DNA of 43,222 nt from Chitinivibrionales bacterium (GTDB taxonomy: Bacteria > Fibrobacterota > Chitinivibrionia > Chitinivibrionales > JANQEN01): positions 1 through 43,222 of the forward strand of contig JANQEN010000099.1 of assembly GCA_028278335.1 (NCBI GenBank), read 5' to 3'. Shown here one piece after another: positions 8,791 through 17,920 of this stretch; within the stretch, counting starts at the first letter, position 1; every line of letters begins with the position of its first letter. A program made the translations under genes and the position numbers. The notes under the pieces were generated by a model that ran no database searches, was not told where the DNA came from, and saw nothing but the letters and a program-made list of their open reading frames with translations.

Positions 8791-10743
8791 CTATCGCCTT
8801 CCAAGCTTCTGAAAAACAACCACCAAACCCAATAGAGCTAGTCCGCAACTATAGCCAACGCCTTTGCTCATACTATCACCTATAATTCTTGGATTAAAAA
8901 GTAGCATTGAAGCACCAAGTAGCAATGGCACTTCGTACCAACGATTGGGTTTAAGGAATCTTCCCTGCATCACTGCAGTAAAGAGGCAGGCGCCAATTGC
9001 GGCGGTGATAAAAATCCAGATACCTTGGAGCCAACTGGTTATTCCAAAGAGAAGTAGCTCGGTGTTAAAAATGAACATAAAGGGAATTATGGTAGTTCGC
9101 AAATCGTAAAGAAATCCCTGGATACCGGTTGGTATGGGCTCTGACTCGGCAATCGCTGCAGCAGCATAGGAGGCGAGGCCCACCGGTGGTGTGTCATCAG
9201 CAAGAATGCCAAAGTAGAAGCAGAAAAGGTGCGCTGCAATCAAGGGGATGACAAGATTATAAAGGGAACCAATTTCAACAAGAATTGGTGCGGTTAAAGA
9301 GGCCATCACAATATAGGTTGCTGTGGTGGGAAGGCCCATGCCAAGGAGAAGGCTTGCGAGTGCAGTTATTATAAGCAGAAGCATGATGTTTCCTCCAGAT
9401 AATATTTCTACTATCTGAATGATCATGCTCCCAATACCCATATTAATGATGCCCACAATAATCCCGGCTGCTGCTGTGGCAAGTGCCACTGGTACCATAT
9501 TTTTTGATCCAGTAATACAACCCTGCAATAACACTTTCCCAAAGGTTTTTAGGAGTGTGGCTATTGAAGAATCTGTATCTCTGATGCGCCACTGTTCATA
9601 GAGGACAACAGGTATGAGTATGAGGATTGCAGAAAACACGGCCTTTTCAGCGGAGCGGCGAAATACCAGCAGCTCAATCATCAAGAACAGAGGAGGAATA
9701 AGGAAATGCCAGCCCTCTTTAATGGTATCCACAAATTTTGGAATATCCCGTACTGCCATTCCCTTAAGGTCAAGCTTGCATGCCTCAAGGTGGGTGATAT
9801 AAAAAAGGGCGCAGTACGATACTAAGGCAGGGATAGCAGCAGCTTTAACCACTTCAATATAGGGGACATTCACATACTCGGCTATGATAAAAGCGGCGGC
9901 TCCCATAATAGGTGGCATAAGTTGTCCGTCCGTACTGGCGGCAACCTCAATAGCAGCGGCCTTTTTAGCAGGATACCCAACCTTTTTCATAAGAGGAATG
10001 GTAAAGGTACCGGTGGTGACAATATTGGCAATACTCGAGCCTGAAATACTTCCCATCATACCGCTTGCCACAACCGCAGCTTTTGCAGGGCCGCCGCGAA
10101 ATCGTCCAAGCAGTGAAAGGGCCAGGGTGATAAAAAAGCGGCCAGCACCTCCAGCCTCTAAGATTGCTCCCATAAGTACAAAGAGATACACAATCCGTGC
10201 GGAGACACCTAAGGGAATACCATAGATACCCTCGGAGGAGAGCGAGGTCTGGGTAAGAAATTTGTTGAGTGAAACTCCACGAAAGGCAAATAGAGAAGGC
10301 AAATGGGGCCCTAAAAAGGCATAGAGAATAAACAGTAAGGCAATAATGGGTAGCGCTGGTCCCACAGCTCTACGCGATGCTTCAAGTACAAAAAGGACTA
10401 CCAGGATACCAAAAAAAATATCACGACTATTGGGAATGCCGGAGCGCGTGGCAATGCCCTGCCAGTCAAGCATTAGATAAAGTGATGATACAGCAGCGAC
10501 AATGGCAAGAAAATATCCAAATCCTGGGATAGAAATTCTCTGAAAAAAGGCTGAGATTTTTTTGGGAAGTCCCTTTATAAGTGGTAGGGAAATAAACACC
10601 AGGGCCATAGCAAAGGCCAGGTGGATGGTACGTCTCTTCACACTGTCAAGTATAACCAAGGAGGGAAGAGAAAGTTGAAACAGGGCCCAGCATACTGAAA
10701 TAACAGAGATGATTTTATATTGAACGGTGGTTGATTGTATCAT
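8791..10743 (-). CDS. TRAP transporter fused permease (4TM-12TM, DctQM type)
   Basis: 650 residues, almost entirely hydrophobic, the usual length of fused small-plus-large TRAP permeases. The first ~120 residues correspond to the DctQ-like part. The rest is the DctM-like transport domain with GMMGSISGSSIANIVTTGTFTIPLMKK, AASTDGQLMPPIMGAAAFI and GMGLPTTATYIV, all hallmarks of the TAXI-associated TRAP permease family. It imports a substrate, usually a carboxylate or amino acid, with the sodium gradient. The gene is 18 bp downstream of its binding-protein gene, in one operon. The substrate is not shown by the sequence. Confidence 0.95.
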   Translation of the reverse strand: MIQSTTVQYKIISVISVCWALFQLSLPSLVILDSVKRRTIHLAFAMALVFISLPLIKGLPKKISAFFQRISIPGFGYFLAIVAAVSSLYLMLDWQGIATRSGIPNSRDIFFGILVVLFVLEASRRAVGPALPIIALLFILYAFLGPHLPSLFAFRGVSLNKFLTQTSLSSEGIYGIPLGVSARIVYLFVLMGAILEAGGAGRFFITLALSLLGRFRGGPAKAAVVASGMMGSISGSSIANIVTTGTFTIPLMKKVGYPAKKAAAIEVAASTDGQLMPPIMGAAAFIIAEYVNVPYIEVVKAAAIPALVSYCALFYITHLEACKLDLKGMAVRDIPKFVDTIKEGWHFLIPPLFLMIELLVFRRSAEKAVFSAILILIPVVLYEQWRIRDTDSSIATLLKTFGKVLLQGCITGSKNMVPVALATAAAGIIVGIINMGIGSMIIQIVEILSGGNIMLLLIITALASLLLGMGLPTTATYIVMASLTAPILVEIGSLYNLVIPLIAAHLFCFYFGILADDTPPVGLASYAAAAIAESEPIPTGIQGFLYDLRTTIIPFMFIFNTELLLFGITSWLQGIWIFITAAIGACLFTAVMQGRFLKPNRWYEVPLLLGASMLLFNPRIIGDSMSKGVGYSCGLALLGLVVVFQKLGRR

Positions 10744-10761
10744 TGAAACCGCTTTAGTTGG

Positions 10762-11778
10762 CTACTCCTGAAGTAGGCTTGGGTTAATAAGTTCTATGAG
10801 GCCAGCTTCCTTATAATAGCGGATGGCACCTGTGTGCAAGGGTGCACTCATACCTTCGAGCATATTCCTTTTTGTTAACACTGTGTAGGCTGGGTGAATA
10901 GTCTTAAACTCATCTAAGTTATTAAACACCTCTTTGGTGATTGCATAGACAATATCCGTGGAGGTGTTTTTAGATGTTAGAAAGGTTCCCTTTACACCAA
11001 AGGATTGAATGTCTTTCTTGTTTGATGCGCCAGGGTAGAGCTTCATGGGTATGGTGGCATGGGTGTAGTAGGGATATTGATTTACCAGGCTGTCAACACC
11101 AGGACCAACAAGGGGTATCAGGGTAACCGGTACTCTTCCTGAGGTTGCCTCTTTTATATTGCCACTGGGGTGGCCAACCGTGTAAAAAAATGCATCGATG
11201 CGTTCATCCTGAAGAAGGCCCGGCGCTTCTACTGCTTTAACGTATTCTGCGGCAATATCCTTTTCTGTCAATCCAAAGGCTGCCAGAGCATCCCGTGAAT
11301 TCTGGAGTGGGCCTGATCCGGGATTGCCAAGATTGACCCGTTTACCACGAAGGAGCTGTGGTGAGGTTATGCCACTTTTCTTGGATGCGACTAGGGTCAC
11401 TGATTCAGGGTGGATAGTAAATATGGACCGGAGGTCTTTACAGGGGCCCTGTTTTTCCCACTCTGCAACACCGGTATATGCTTGGTATTGTCGATCGGAT
11501 TGCACAACGCCAAAGTCAAGATCACCGGCAAGTACGGCATTGACATTGAATACTGAGCCAGCCGTGGATTCAACCGTCGCTTTTATGCCATAGGTTGCAA
11601 TCTGCTTATTGATCATCCGACTAATAGCACCACCGGTTGGATAGTAAACGCCTGTAACTGCTCCGGTTCCGATCGTCACAAAGACCGTTTTTCTTTTTGC
11701 CTTACCAGAGCCACAGTGAATAAAAACCAGAGAAAGTGCAAAAATATAGATATACTGTATAAGTGATTTGCCATGCAT
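10762..11778 (-). CDS. TAXI-family TRAP transporter solute-binding lipoprotein
   Basis: 338 residues. The N-terminal signal sequence ends in the lipobox LVFIHC, so the protein is probably anchored to the membrane. The mature part begins with VTIGTGAVTGVYYPTGGAISRMIN, the signature of TAXI receptors, followed by TAGSVFNVNAVLAGDLDFGVVQSD and LRGKRVNLGNPGSGPLQN. It captures the substrate in the periplasm and hands it to the fused permease encoded 18 bp downstream. TAXI receptors of known function bind glutamate or related acids, but the ligand here is unknown. Confidence 0.95.
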   Translation of the reverse strand: MHGKSLIQYIYIFALSLVFIHCGSGKAKRKTVFVTIGTGAVTGVYYPTGGAISRMINKQIATYGIKATVESTAGSVFNVNAVLAGDLDFGVVQSDRQYQAYTGVAEWEKQGPCKDLRSIFTIHPESVTLVASKKSGITSPQLLRGKRVNLGNPGSGPLQNSRDALAAFGLTEKDIAAEYVKAVEAPGLLQDERIDAFFYTVGHPSGNIKEATSGRVPVTLIPLVGPGVDSLVNQYPYYTHATIPMKLYPGASNKKDIQSFGVKGTFLTSKNTSTDIVYAITKEVFNNLDEFKTIHPAYTVLTKRNMLEGMSAPLHTGAIRYYKEAGLIELINPSLLQE

Positions 11779-11947
11779 TGAGATCCACCATGCTGTTGAG
11801 GATTTTCTAAGCTATTAATGATATAGAAAATAGCTCTCCCTAATTGCATTATGCAAAACAATGAGAGTTAAACTTCAGATGCAAACATTGTAGAATGTAT
11901 CTATAGGTTGATATTATGAAATCTCATGCCTTGGAAATTTTAAACCA

Positions 11948-12610
11948 ATGACAACTCTTTTTAGAAGTCAAATAGCTATTCTGAGCACACTGGTCATAGT
12001 TACTTTTGTTCAGGGGCAAACCAGATATCCCGAACTTCGGCAAATCGATAAGGATTTAATGCGTGCAGCCATGTTTGGACCAACCAAAGAGACTATTGCC
12101 CTGGTAGTAAATGAGAAAACTCGAAAAATCGAGGAGAAGAAAGAGCCGGCCTTTACAAAAACCGTTTCTGATTGTATTAAACAGGGGGCTAACATCAATT
12201 GTCAGTATCAGAACGGTAGAACACCATTGATGATGGCAGTACAGTTCAACAATTGCGGGGCTGCAGAAATCCTTATTGATAGTGGTGCCCACGTTGACCT
12301 TGTGGATGTTCAGGGTAAAACAGCCCTCATGGTAGCCTGTGGTTTAGGATTTGACAATTTACGCATCATTAAAAAGCTTATTGAATATGGCGCAAATGTA
12401 AACCACCAAGATAAGGATGGTATGTTTCCATTGATGGCTGTGGTTGGAACAAGTCGGGAATCATTAGTAGAATATCTGGTAAACAGTGGTGCTCTGATAA
12501 ATATGAAAACTACGGATGGTTATACTGCATTGACATTGGCAAAAAAGTATCGATTGAATACTATGGTCACTTTGCTTAAAAAATTGGGTGCTAAATCAGA
12601 GCTTAAATAG
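11948..12610 (+). CDS. secreted ankyrin-repeat protein
   Basis: 220 residues with a cleavable signal peptide (IAILSTLVIVTFVQGQ). After ~60 residues that match no family I know, four ankyrin repeats run from about residue 75: NGRTPLMMAVQFNNCGAAEILIDSGA, QGKTALMVACGLG, DGMFPLMAVVGTS and DGYTALTLAKKY. Ankyrin repeats mediate protein binding; in the periplasm or outside the cell they often serve redox or toxin-protection proteins. The start has little Shine-Dalgarno complementarity. The next gene begins 22 bp downstream on the same strand, suggesting an operon. Confidence 0.85.
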   Translation: MTTLFRSQIAILSTLVIVTFVQGQTRYPELRQIDKDLMRAAMFGPTKETIALVVNEKTRKIEEKKEPAFTKTVSDCIKQGANINCQYQNGRTPLMMAVQFNNCGAAEILIDSGAHVDLVDVQGKTALMVACGLGFDNLRIIKKLIEYGANVNHQDKDGMFPLMAVVGTSRESLVEYLVNSGALINMKTTDGYTALTLAKKYRLNTMVTLLKKLGAKSELK

Positions 12611-12632
12611 AAGTAGAAAGGGAGAAAGAACT

Positions 12633-13076
12633 ATGCAACGTAGTGAACTGCTTTTAATAGTTATTTTGACAAGCCTGCTATTTTGTTCCAGCTCATCAGA
12701 GAGAGTTAAAAGGTCCGGTGATGAAGAGGCGGATAAGACCGCTTACTTTGTGCTCTATAATATTCGCGATTTAAAAAAAGTGCCAAAACTAAATACACCC
12801 TCTGCAATGATTACATTTATCACTTCAACTGCAGGTTCGGCAACTATCACACCACCAAGCCCAAAGTATGAACCTGATGCAGCACAAGCCTATCGTGGCC
12901 CGCGCCCCTCTGAGAATTTTTGGATTCAATCTGATCAGGTGCCTCGCAATTCATTTTATAAAAAGCACCTCGTACTTTCATCCTCCGATGCTGAAGGTGT
13001 GATACGTGCAACAGCCTATACCGGGGGAAGTAGTGAGCCATTTTATGTATGGGAATGGCAATTTGATAACCTTTAG
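12633..13076 (+). CDS. hypothetical lipoprotein
   Basis: 147 residues from ATG 12633, chosen because it has GGGAGAAAG upstream and starts a signal peptide; the frame is open further upstream into the previous gene. The lipobox LLFCSS predicts an outer- or inner-membrane lipoprotein. No domain is recognised. The mature part has KKVPKLNTPSAMITFITST and a C-terminal GSSEPFYVWEWQFDNL. It follows the ankyrin gene by 22 bp and is probably co-transcribed. Confidence 0.7.
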   Translation: MQRSELLLIVILTSLLFCSSSSERVKRSGDEEADKTAYFVLYNIRDLKKVPKLNTPSAMITFITSTAGSATITPPSPKYEPDAAQAYRGPRPSENFWIQSDQVPRNSFYKKHLVLSSSDAEGVIRATAYTGGSSEPFYVWEWQFDNL

Positions 13077-13116
13077 GTGTTAAAAACTGAATGTGACTTA
13101 ATATCCTTGAGTTGCA

Positions 13117-13256
13117 TCTATTAACCCCTTTTGAGTTTGTCTCTCAAAAAGACCAAAATATGATAAACAAAGACCGTTGACCTAAATCTATTAACCTCTA
13201 AAGTGTTTGTCTATCAAAAATGGCATAATTTGATAGACAAAGCTCTTTGATTCAAA
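13117..13256. repeat. two tandem ~70-bp repeats, each with an internal palindrome
   Basis: Copy 1 (13117-13186) and copy 2 (13187-13256) both start ATCTATTAACC and share a TTTGTCTMTCAAAAA...TGATARACAAAG core. In copy 2 the core is a perfect 13-bp inverted repeat, TTTGTCTATCAAA (13206-13218) and TTTGATAGACAAA (13229-13241), around a 10-nt spacer. Copy 1 is the same palindrome with several changes. The unit lies upstream of the secreted protein gene at 13433 and could be a paired operator, or a 3' structure of the preceding lipoprotein gene. Confidence 0.65.
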
Positions 13257-13432
13257 AAATGTATTATATTGAATGAAGAACAATTACTTTGAAATCACAA
13301 CACCTTCAAGAATTGAGTTCATTGCATTCATGGTGGTGTTTAAGCAATAACTGGCTAGCGTTTTTTGCCTAGCAAAGTGAATCTTTTTTTGAAAATGACC
13401 AATGTATCGAACTGCATAAAAAGGAATCAAGT

Positions 13433-14131
13433 ATGTATGCTACCTTAACTATAAAAAGAATCATTTCTATTGTATCTTCTAGCTTCTTTGTATTAATCGT
13501 AATTGCATTTAGTTGCAGCGCTCAAATGTCCTTAAATGAAATCATAGATGCCCTTGATCAAAAAACACCAGAGCTTGAGTTGATAAAGCAGATTGAAAAG
13601 CGGAAGGTTAACTATTACTTAAAATCATCCGATTCAGTCAATTTAGTGTTTCATGGTGCCACAGATGCTATTCTTCATACTATTGAAACCCATCGAAAAA
13701 TTACTAAACTGCCTATAAAATTCAATGGGTGGAAACCCTTTGGTGATATTGCCATTGCACCATGGAATAACAACGCCATTGTCTATTGTAAGGGTTTTAG
13801 TATGGCCTATCCCGGCTTAACCACAGCTCGATCATTTTTTGTGGATAATCGAAGGACCTTAGTGGTTAAAGTGGAAGATATCAAGGCCTCAAGCTTTTCA
13901 AACGAAAATAAAATGCTTAAGGTGTTTGTCTCGGACTCTAATGTTGCTCTCTGCTGCATAGCCGATTCACTTACAGCATCAGATGATCGAGAGTTTGTCC
14001 TTAAAAAAGGTGGGGAGTTTCGTTATCGTATCCCTGAGTCACTTATCAGTAATGGGTCATTAATAAAACTGGGTCTTCAATTTGGGCCCGGGGAGTACAA
14101 TACCTTTAAGGTCTCTGCCTGGTTTGAGTAG
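13433..14131 (+). CDS. secreted protein of unknown function
   Basis: 232 residues with a signal peptide (IVSSSFFVLIVIAFSCSAQ); the cysteine at the cut makes a lipoprotein possible. I recognise no family. The mature part is a likely beta-sandwich: VNLVFHGATDAI, VVKVEDIKASSF, GGEFRYRIPESLISNGSLIKLGLQFGPG. The last segment looks like the surface of a carbohydrate-binding-type sandwich, but that is impression only. Together with 14355-15158 it belongs to a stretch of small exported proteins on the plus strand. Confidence 0.65.
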   Translation: MYATLTIKRIISIVSSSFFVLIVIAFSCSAQMSLNEIIDALDQKTPELELIKQIEKRKVNYYLKSSDSVNLVFHGATDAILHTIETHRKITKLPIKFNGWKPFGDIAIAPWNNNAIVYCKGFSMAYPGLTTARSFFVDNRRTLVVKVEDIKASSFSNENKMLKVFVSDSNVALCCIADSLTASDDREFVLKKGGEFRYRIPESLISNGSLIKLGLQFGPGEYNTFKVSAWFE

Positions 14132-14354
14132 ATAAACCTCTATTGTCAGATTTGTTTGATTTTTTTACACCACCACATTAATTTACTGATAAATAGTTTG
14201 TCTTTGGGTTGTCTATACTGTGTTGTTTGTCACTTTGAGTCATGAGAATAAAGCCAATCTAAGGTTCTGAAATTAATCGGTTTTACCAAAATAGTGAGCA
14301 TTGTTGTATATAATTGTCTCATTATTATTTGTCACATTTTATTAAGGAGGCCCT

Positions 14355-15158
14355 ATGCTTAACTTAAAAAAAACGGTGTTAGTGTCAATAACCACAATAG
14401 CCATTATCCTTTTTACTGGTTGTCTTCCGCCACCGGTAGTCATTGATATTACCGCAAAGAACAAGGTTGTTCTGGTAAGTTTTGCCATGGATAAAACAAT
14501 CAGCGCTGTGGGAGGAGAGGAAAATACTGGACCAGGCCTATTACAACGGATTGGTAAGAGCAAGGAAGAGAGCGATAAGAAATTTTTCAAATATGAGCAG
14601 GAATCTGTTGATGCAATGTGGCGATTATATAAAGAGAATATCAAGTCATCGCTGCTTAATGCAAGCCTAATAGAATTTGACGAGGTGATGAATAATAATG
14701 ATTATCAAGCGTTGACAAAACATGTTCCCAAGGTTGTTATGGGAAAGGATATGGCCACAGGCAGCAGTATGTTGTCACCGGAAAAGATGAACTATGTGTC
14801 ATCCTATGATACAGACAAACTTGATTCCTTGGGTCGATTATTCAATGCAGATCTTCTTGTACTTGTTGATAATAAAATCAACTATGATTCAAGCCATGCA
14901 ACTATTTCAATAAATATCTCACGAATCAATGTTATGTCTACCATCACCCTTTATGAACCAGGAAAAGGTGAACTGGATCATGAAACCTTTAAAGCGTCCA
15001 GTGACGAAAAAGTAAATCTATTATTGGGTGTGGCAAATCCGAAAAAATATGAAGCTGGAGTTATTTCTGCAACCAATAAATTATTTCCCAAGATTGAAGC
15101 ATATTTTAAAATGAAAAAAGAGAGAGCTGCTGAGCAGGCAAGTGTTCAAACAGAATAA
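14355..15158 (+). CDS. hypothetical lipoprotein
   Basis: 267 residues, with AAGGAGG well placed upstream of the start. The lipobox is ILFTGC followed by a proline-rich linker (LPPPVV). The mature domain has VVLVSFAMDKTISAVGG near the start and LFNADLLVLVDNKINYDSS in the middle, alternating strands and helices that recall periplasmic lipoproteins of the CsgG/TolB-N-like type; this is a weak impression. The C-terminus is a charged helix (KMKKERAAEQ). A strong hairpin terminator follows at 15189. Confidence 0.65.
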   Translation: MLNLKKTVLVSITTIAIILFTGCLPPPVVIDITAKNKVVLVSFAMDKTISAVGGEENTGPGLLQRIGKSKEESDKKFFKYEQESVDAMWRLYKENIKSSLLNASLIEFDEVMNNNDYQALTKHVPKVVMGKDMATGSSMLSPEKMNYVSSYDTDKLDSLGRLFNADLLVLVDNKINYDSSHATISINISRINVMSTITLYEPGKGELDHETFKASSDEKVNLLLGVANPKKYEAGVISATNKLFPKIEAYFKMKKERAAEQASVQTE

Positions 15159-15188
15159 TCTTAGCTAGGAATACTAATGTTTTAGAAT

Positions 15189-15222
15189 AAGTGGCAGAGA
15201 AATATCTCTGCCACTTTTATTT
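15189..15222. terminator. bidirectional hairpin terminator
   Basis: AAGTGGCAGAGA and TCTCTGCCACTT form a perfect 12-bp stem with an AATA loop, flanked by T-rich sequence (TTATTT) on the plus side. It lies between convergent genes ending at 15158 and 15226 and can end transcription from both sides. Confidence 0.85.
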
Positions 15223-15225
15223 AGA

Positions 15226-17451
15226 TTACTGGGTGATAAGGATCTGTTTGCTGATTACTGTTGTACCGATTTGTAATCGTATAATGTACATACCAGAGGA
15301 TAATGCTTCTGTGTGCCAATTGATATTACCGTTGCTAGTCATCATTTTGTTGGTGAGGTTAATCTTTAGTCGCCCCTTCATATCAAAGAGCTTTAAGGTT
15401 ATGTCTTTTTTATCCTTGATTTGAGAGAACTGAGGAATGGTTATGGTTAGATTGTTTCGAGAATAGGAGCTGGTCATGGTGAGGGCTGCATTTCCATGGG
15501 CTGGTTTGTCCTCAATACCAGTGGGATTATTTTCATTGATAATAAAGAATGTGTCCGATTGACTTGGTTTATCATCGGCCATGTTGAGGCTGTCTGCCAA
15601 CCATTTCTCCAGAGCCAGTAAAGCGGTCATAGAAGTGAGAATTCGATACTGCAAGCTGGTGTTAAGGGCCTCTTTTTTATCAGAAACAAGGAGATCATTC
15701 CTGGAAAGAATGTTGTCCACTTTCAATCCAGCCCAATAGTCGGACACTGTTGGAATAGCGGTCAGATTATCTCTCACTCTGAACGTTTTTGAGAATGTGT
15801 GCTCCTTTCCATCTACCACGCCATTCATTTCAATGTTCATTGCCTTTGATTTATAAATTTTTCCCGTATAGAGACAGGGTATTCGTGCATAGATATTATC
15901 CTGGGAAGGCCCGATTATATCATAGGGAAATCGCACGATAGGATCGGAAAAAGTTACCTTTGCTGGATAAATTTTCTCTGAAAGGTAGTGGGCAACGCTT
16001 TTTAGTGCTGAGCTAACAGGGGAGTTACCATTAAATGGAATAAGTGCCCCTGGAGTTTTTGACATGATAGTCCTATAGGCTTCAGTGATAAAGCTTCTTC
16101 TGTTTGGTTGAACACACCAGAATATGCTTTTTACTTTAGGTAGTTTTGTGATTATGTTCTTAATTTGATTGGTTACTAAAAGAGTGTCATACCAACCATA
16201 ATAGGAGTGATACTGTTTGTCAACAACAAGAATTATTAGACTGTCCTGATTTGGTACAGTTGAAAGGGCAGAATCAAGGGCCTCTAAAGGTGATCGACAG
16301 CCACCTGGAAATGATGCAATGGGTAATGACTTGTCAATATACTTAGTTACCTTAAAATAGGTATCGCTGTTAAAGGGAACCAATGTCTCTTTAAAGGTAG
16401 AAATATCTTTATTATTCATTATTACATTAAACTGATCACCCTGTTGAAGATGATTATTTAAAAAATGTGCAATATCTGCTTTATCTTTATGATAGTTATA
16501 AAAGCTATTTGCGTTTGAAGAATAGGTGTATTTATAACCTGGGTTAATCCTGTTGTTTTCATTACCTTTTCTATAACGTCGAAATAGCATTGCATTATTC
16601 CAAATAATCAAGACCTTTCTTTTCCTTGGCTTTTCAAGCTTAAGAGCTTTACCTGGGTGTAATAGGGCGGTAAAAAAGGTTTCACCATTTTTGTCTTTAG
16701 AAAAGTTGACCATATATCCCTTGGAGGCATAGGAGTGGTTGTTGATATATACTGAGAGTGGATGAATAGAGTGATTATTATGGTCGATAAACTGAATCCG
16801 AGTGCCTCTTGGCACACTTATGATATTAGCTTCACCCTGATTGTTGGAAAAAACAGAGACATCTTTTTTAGCGACATTATGGAGCATTGTATTTGAAACA
16901 ATATCCTCGGTTGGGAAGCAGGATGGTGAGGTAATATTTAGGGGGATTGTATGGAGTAGGTTTCCTGCAAAGGGAGTGAGAATTGTGGTATAGCAGATTT
17001 TAATAGTGCGCTCCTGGCGCGGCATAAAGGGAAAGATTTTAATGGTATAGTTGTCGGCTGTACCATTTTTCTTTAAAAGGGCTGGATCAATTCTTCTATT
17101 GACTATGTTTTCATAGATAATAGTCGCATTCCAAGCGCACTTAAGATATGCCGGCTCAGGTTTTCCATTTATCCAAAGGTACATTGAATCAATAACTGCA
17201 TCCTTGGGCAGGTCAAAGGTAAAGACCGCTTCCAAGCTGTCAAATTGTGAGTTGGAGAGCGTGTCTTTGATGGAAAGCGTTACAGCATTTCGAGCAAACA
17301 ATCCCTCAATGGTTGCAGTGAACTCGACCTGGGTAATTTGGGCATCCCATTTTCGCCACCCGCGAACATCTTGGATGTGCAATTTGTTAGACCAGGTTAT
17401 TTGTACTAAGGTACAGCATACAAGAACCCCTAAAAGCAATTTTTGGAACAT
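15226..17451 (-). CDS. secreted VIT-domain protein with degenerate VWA-like region and T9SS tail
   Basis: 741 residues. A signal peptide is followed by a VIT (vault/inter-alpha-trypsin) domain at about 22-190: VEFTATIEGLFARNAVTLSIKDTL, FTFDLPKDAVIDSMYLWINGK, IYENIVNRRIDPALL and FPFMPRQERTIKICY are close to the family pattern. The region 275-480 sits where a von Willebrand A domain would be (KVLIIWNNA, DSLIILVVDKQYHS), but the DxSxS metal site is not visible. The C-terminal ~75 residues are a T9SS type A sorting domain (ITLKLFDMKGRLKINL, SSGMYIIRL). The protein is expected on the cell surface, as an adhesion or protein-binding factor. Confidence 0.85.
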   Translation of the reverse strand: MFQKLLLGVLVCCTLVQITWSNKLHIQDVRGWRKWDAQITQVEFTATIEGLFARNAVTLSIKDTLSNSQFDSLEAVFTFDLPKDAVIDSMYLWINGKPEPAYLKCAWNATIIYENIVNRRIDPALLKKNGTADNYTIKIFPFMPRQERTIKICYTTILTPFAGNLLHTIPLNITSPSCFPTEDIVSNTMLHNVAKKDVSVFSNNQGEANIISVPRGTRIQFIDHNNHSIHPLSVYINNHSYASKGYMVNFSKDKNGETFFTALLHPGKALKLEKPRKRKVLIIWNNAMLFRRYRKGNENNRINPGYKYTYSSNANSFYNYHKDKADIAHFLNNHLQQGDQFNVIMNNKDISTFKETLVPFNSDTYFKVTKYIDKSLPIASFPGGCRSPLEALDSALSTVPNQDSLIILVVDKQYHSYYGWYDTLLVTNQIKNIITKLPKVKSIFWCVQPNRRSFITEAYRTIMSKTPGALIPFNGNSPVSSALKSVAHYLSEKIYPAKVTFSDPIVRFPYDIIGPSQDNIYARIPCLYTGKIYKSKAMNIEMNGVVDGKEHTFSKTFRVRDNLTAIPTVSDYWAGLKVDNILSRNDLLVSDKKEALNTSLQYRILTSMTALLALEKWLADSLNMADDKPSQSDTFFIINENNPTGIEDKPAHGNAALTMTSSYSRNNLTITIPQFSQIKDKKDITLKLFDMKGRLKINLTNKMMTSNGNINWHTEALSSGMYIIRLQIGTTVISKQILITQ

Positions 17452-17920
17452 GTAACCCTCCCGGCTTTGGTAAAAAGTGTGGTTGTCACTATAATGATAA
17501 ATCTTTTAAAGGGGCAGATCTTCTGGAAAAGAGGGTGAAAATGGAGAAACTGTTTTCTGTGAGAAAACAGTGAAAAAGTGTTACATTTTTATTTTTGATT
17601 AGACCAATTTTAATGAATAGGAATTGATAATACTATTAAATTTGGGGGTTGCTTTCAATTCAGATTCTGATAAACCGAGGATTCATTGTACGAGAAATGC
17701 TAAGAATCTTAATAATTGCATTAAATTATGCGTCTTAAGGTTAACACTACAATTGTAACTCATAAGTTAAAGGTATTTTCCGTACCGTTTTATAACATTA
17801 TTTGATGTTTATTTTTTCTTGATTCGCTATGATGGCTGTGGTATTTTTGAGCTGGCCTCTATCATCATGATAGACTGCAATCAATAAACCATTATTTATC
17901 ATCAAAAAAGGAGCTCTCTT
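17452..17920. other. divergent promoter region with a 9-bp hairpin
   Basis: 469 bp between divergent genes. CTGTTTTCT (17550-17558) and AGAAAACAG (17562-17570) form a perfect 9-bp inverted repeat with a GTG spacer, about 100 bp upstream of the VIT gene start. CTATCAT-C-ATGATAG at about 17861-17875 is another palindrome, about 50 bp upstream of the 17921 gene. Either could be an operator or leader hairpin. No gene is seen in between. Confidence 0.5.
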
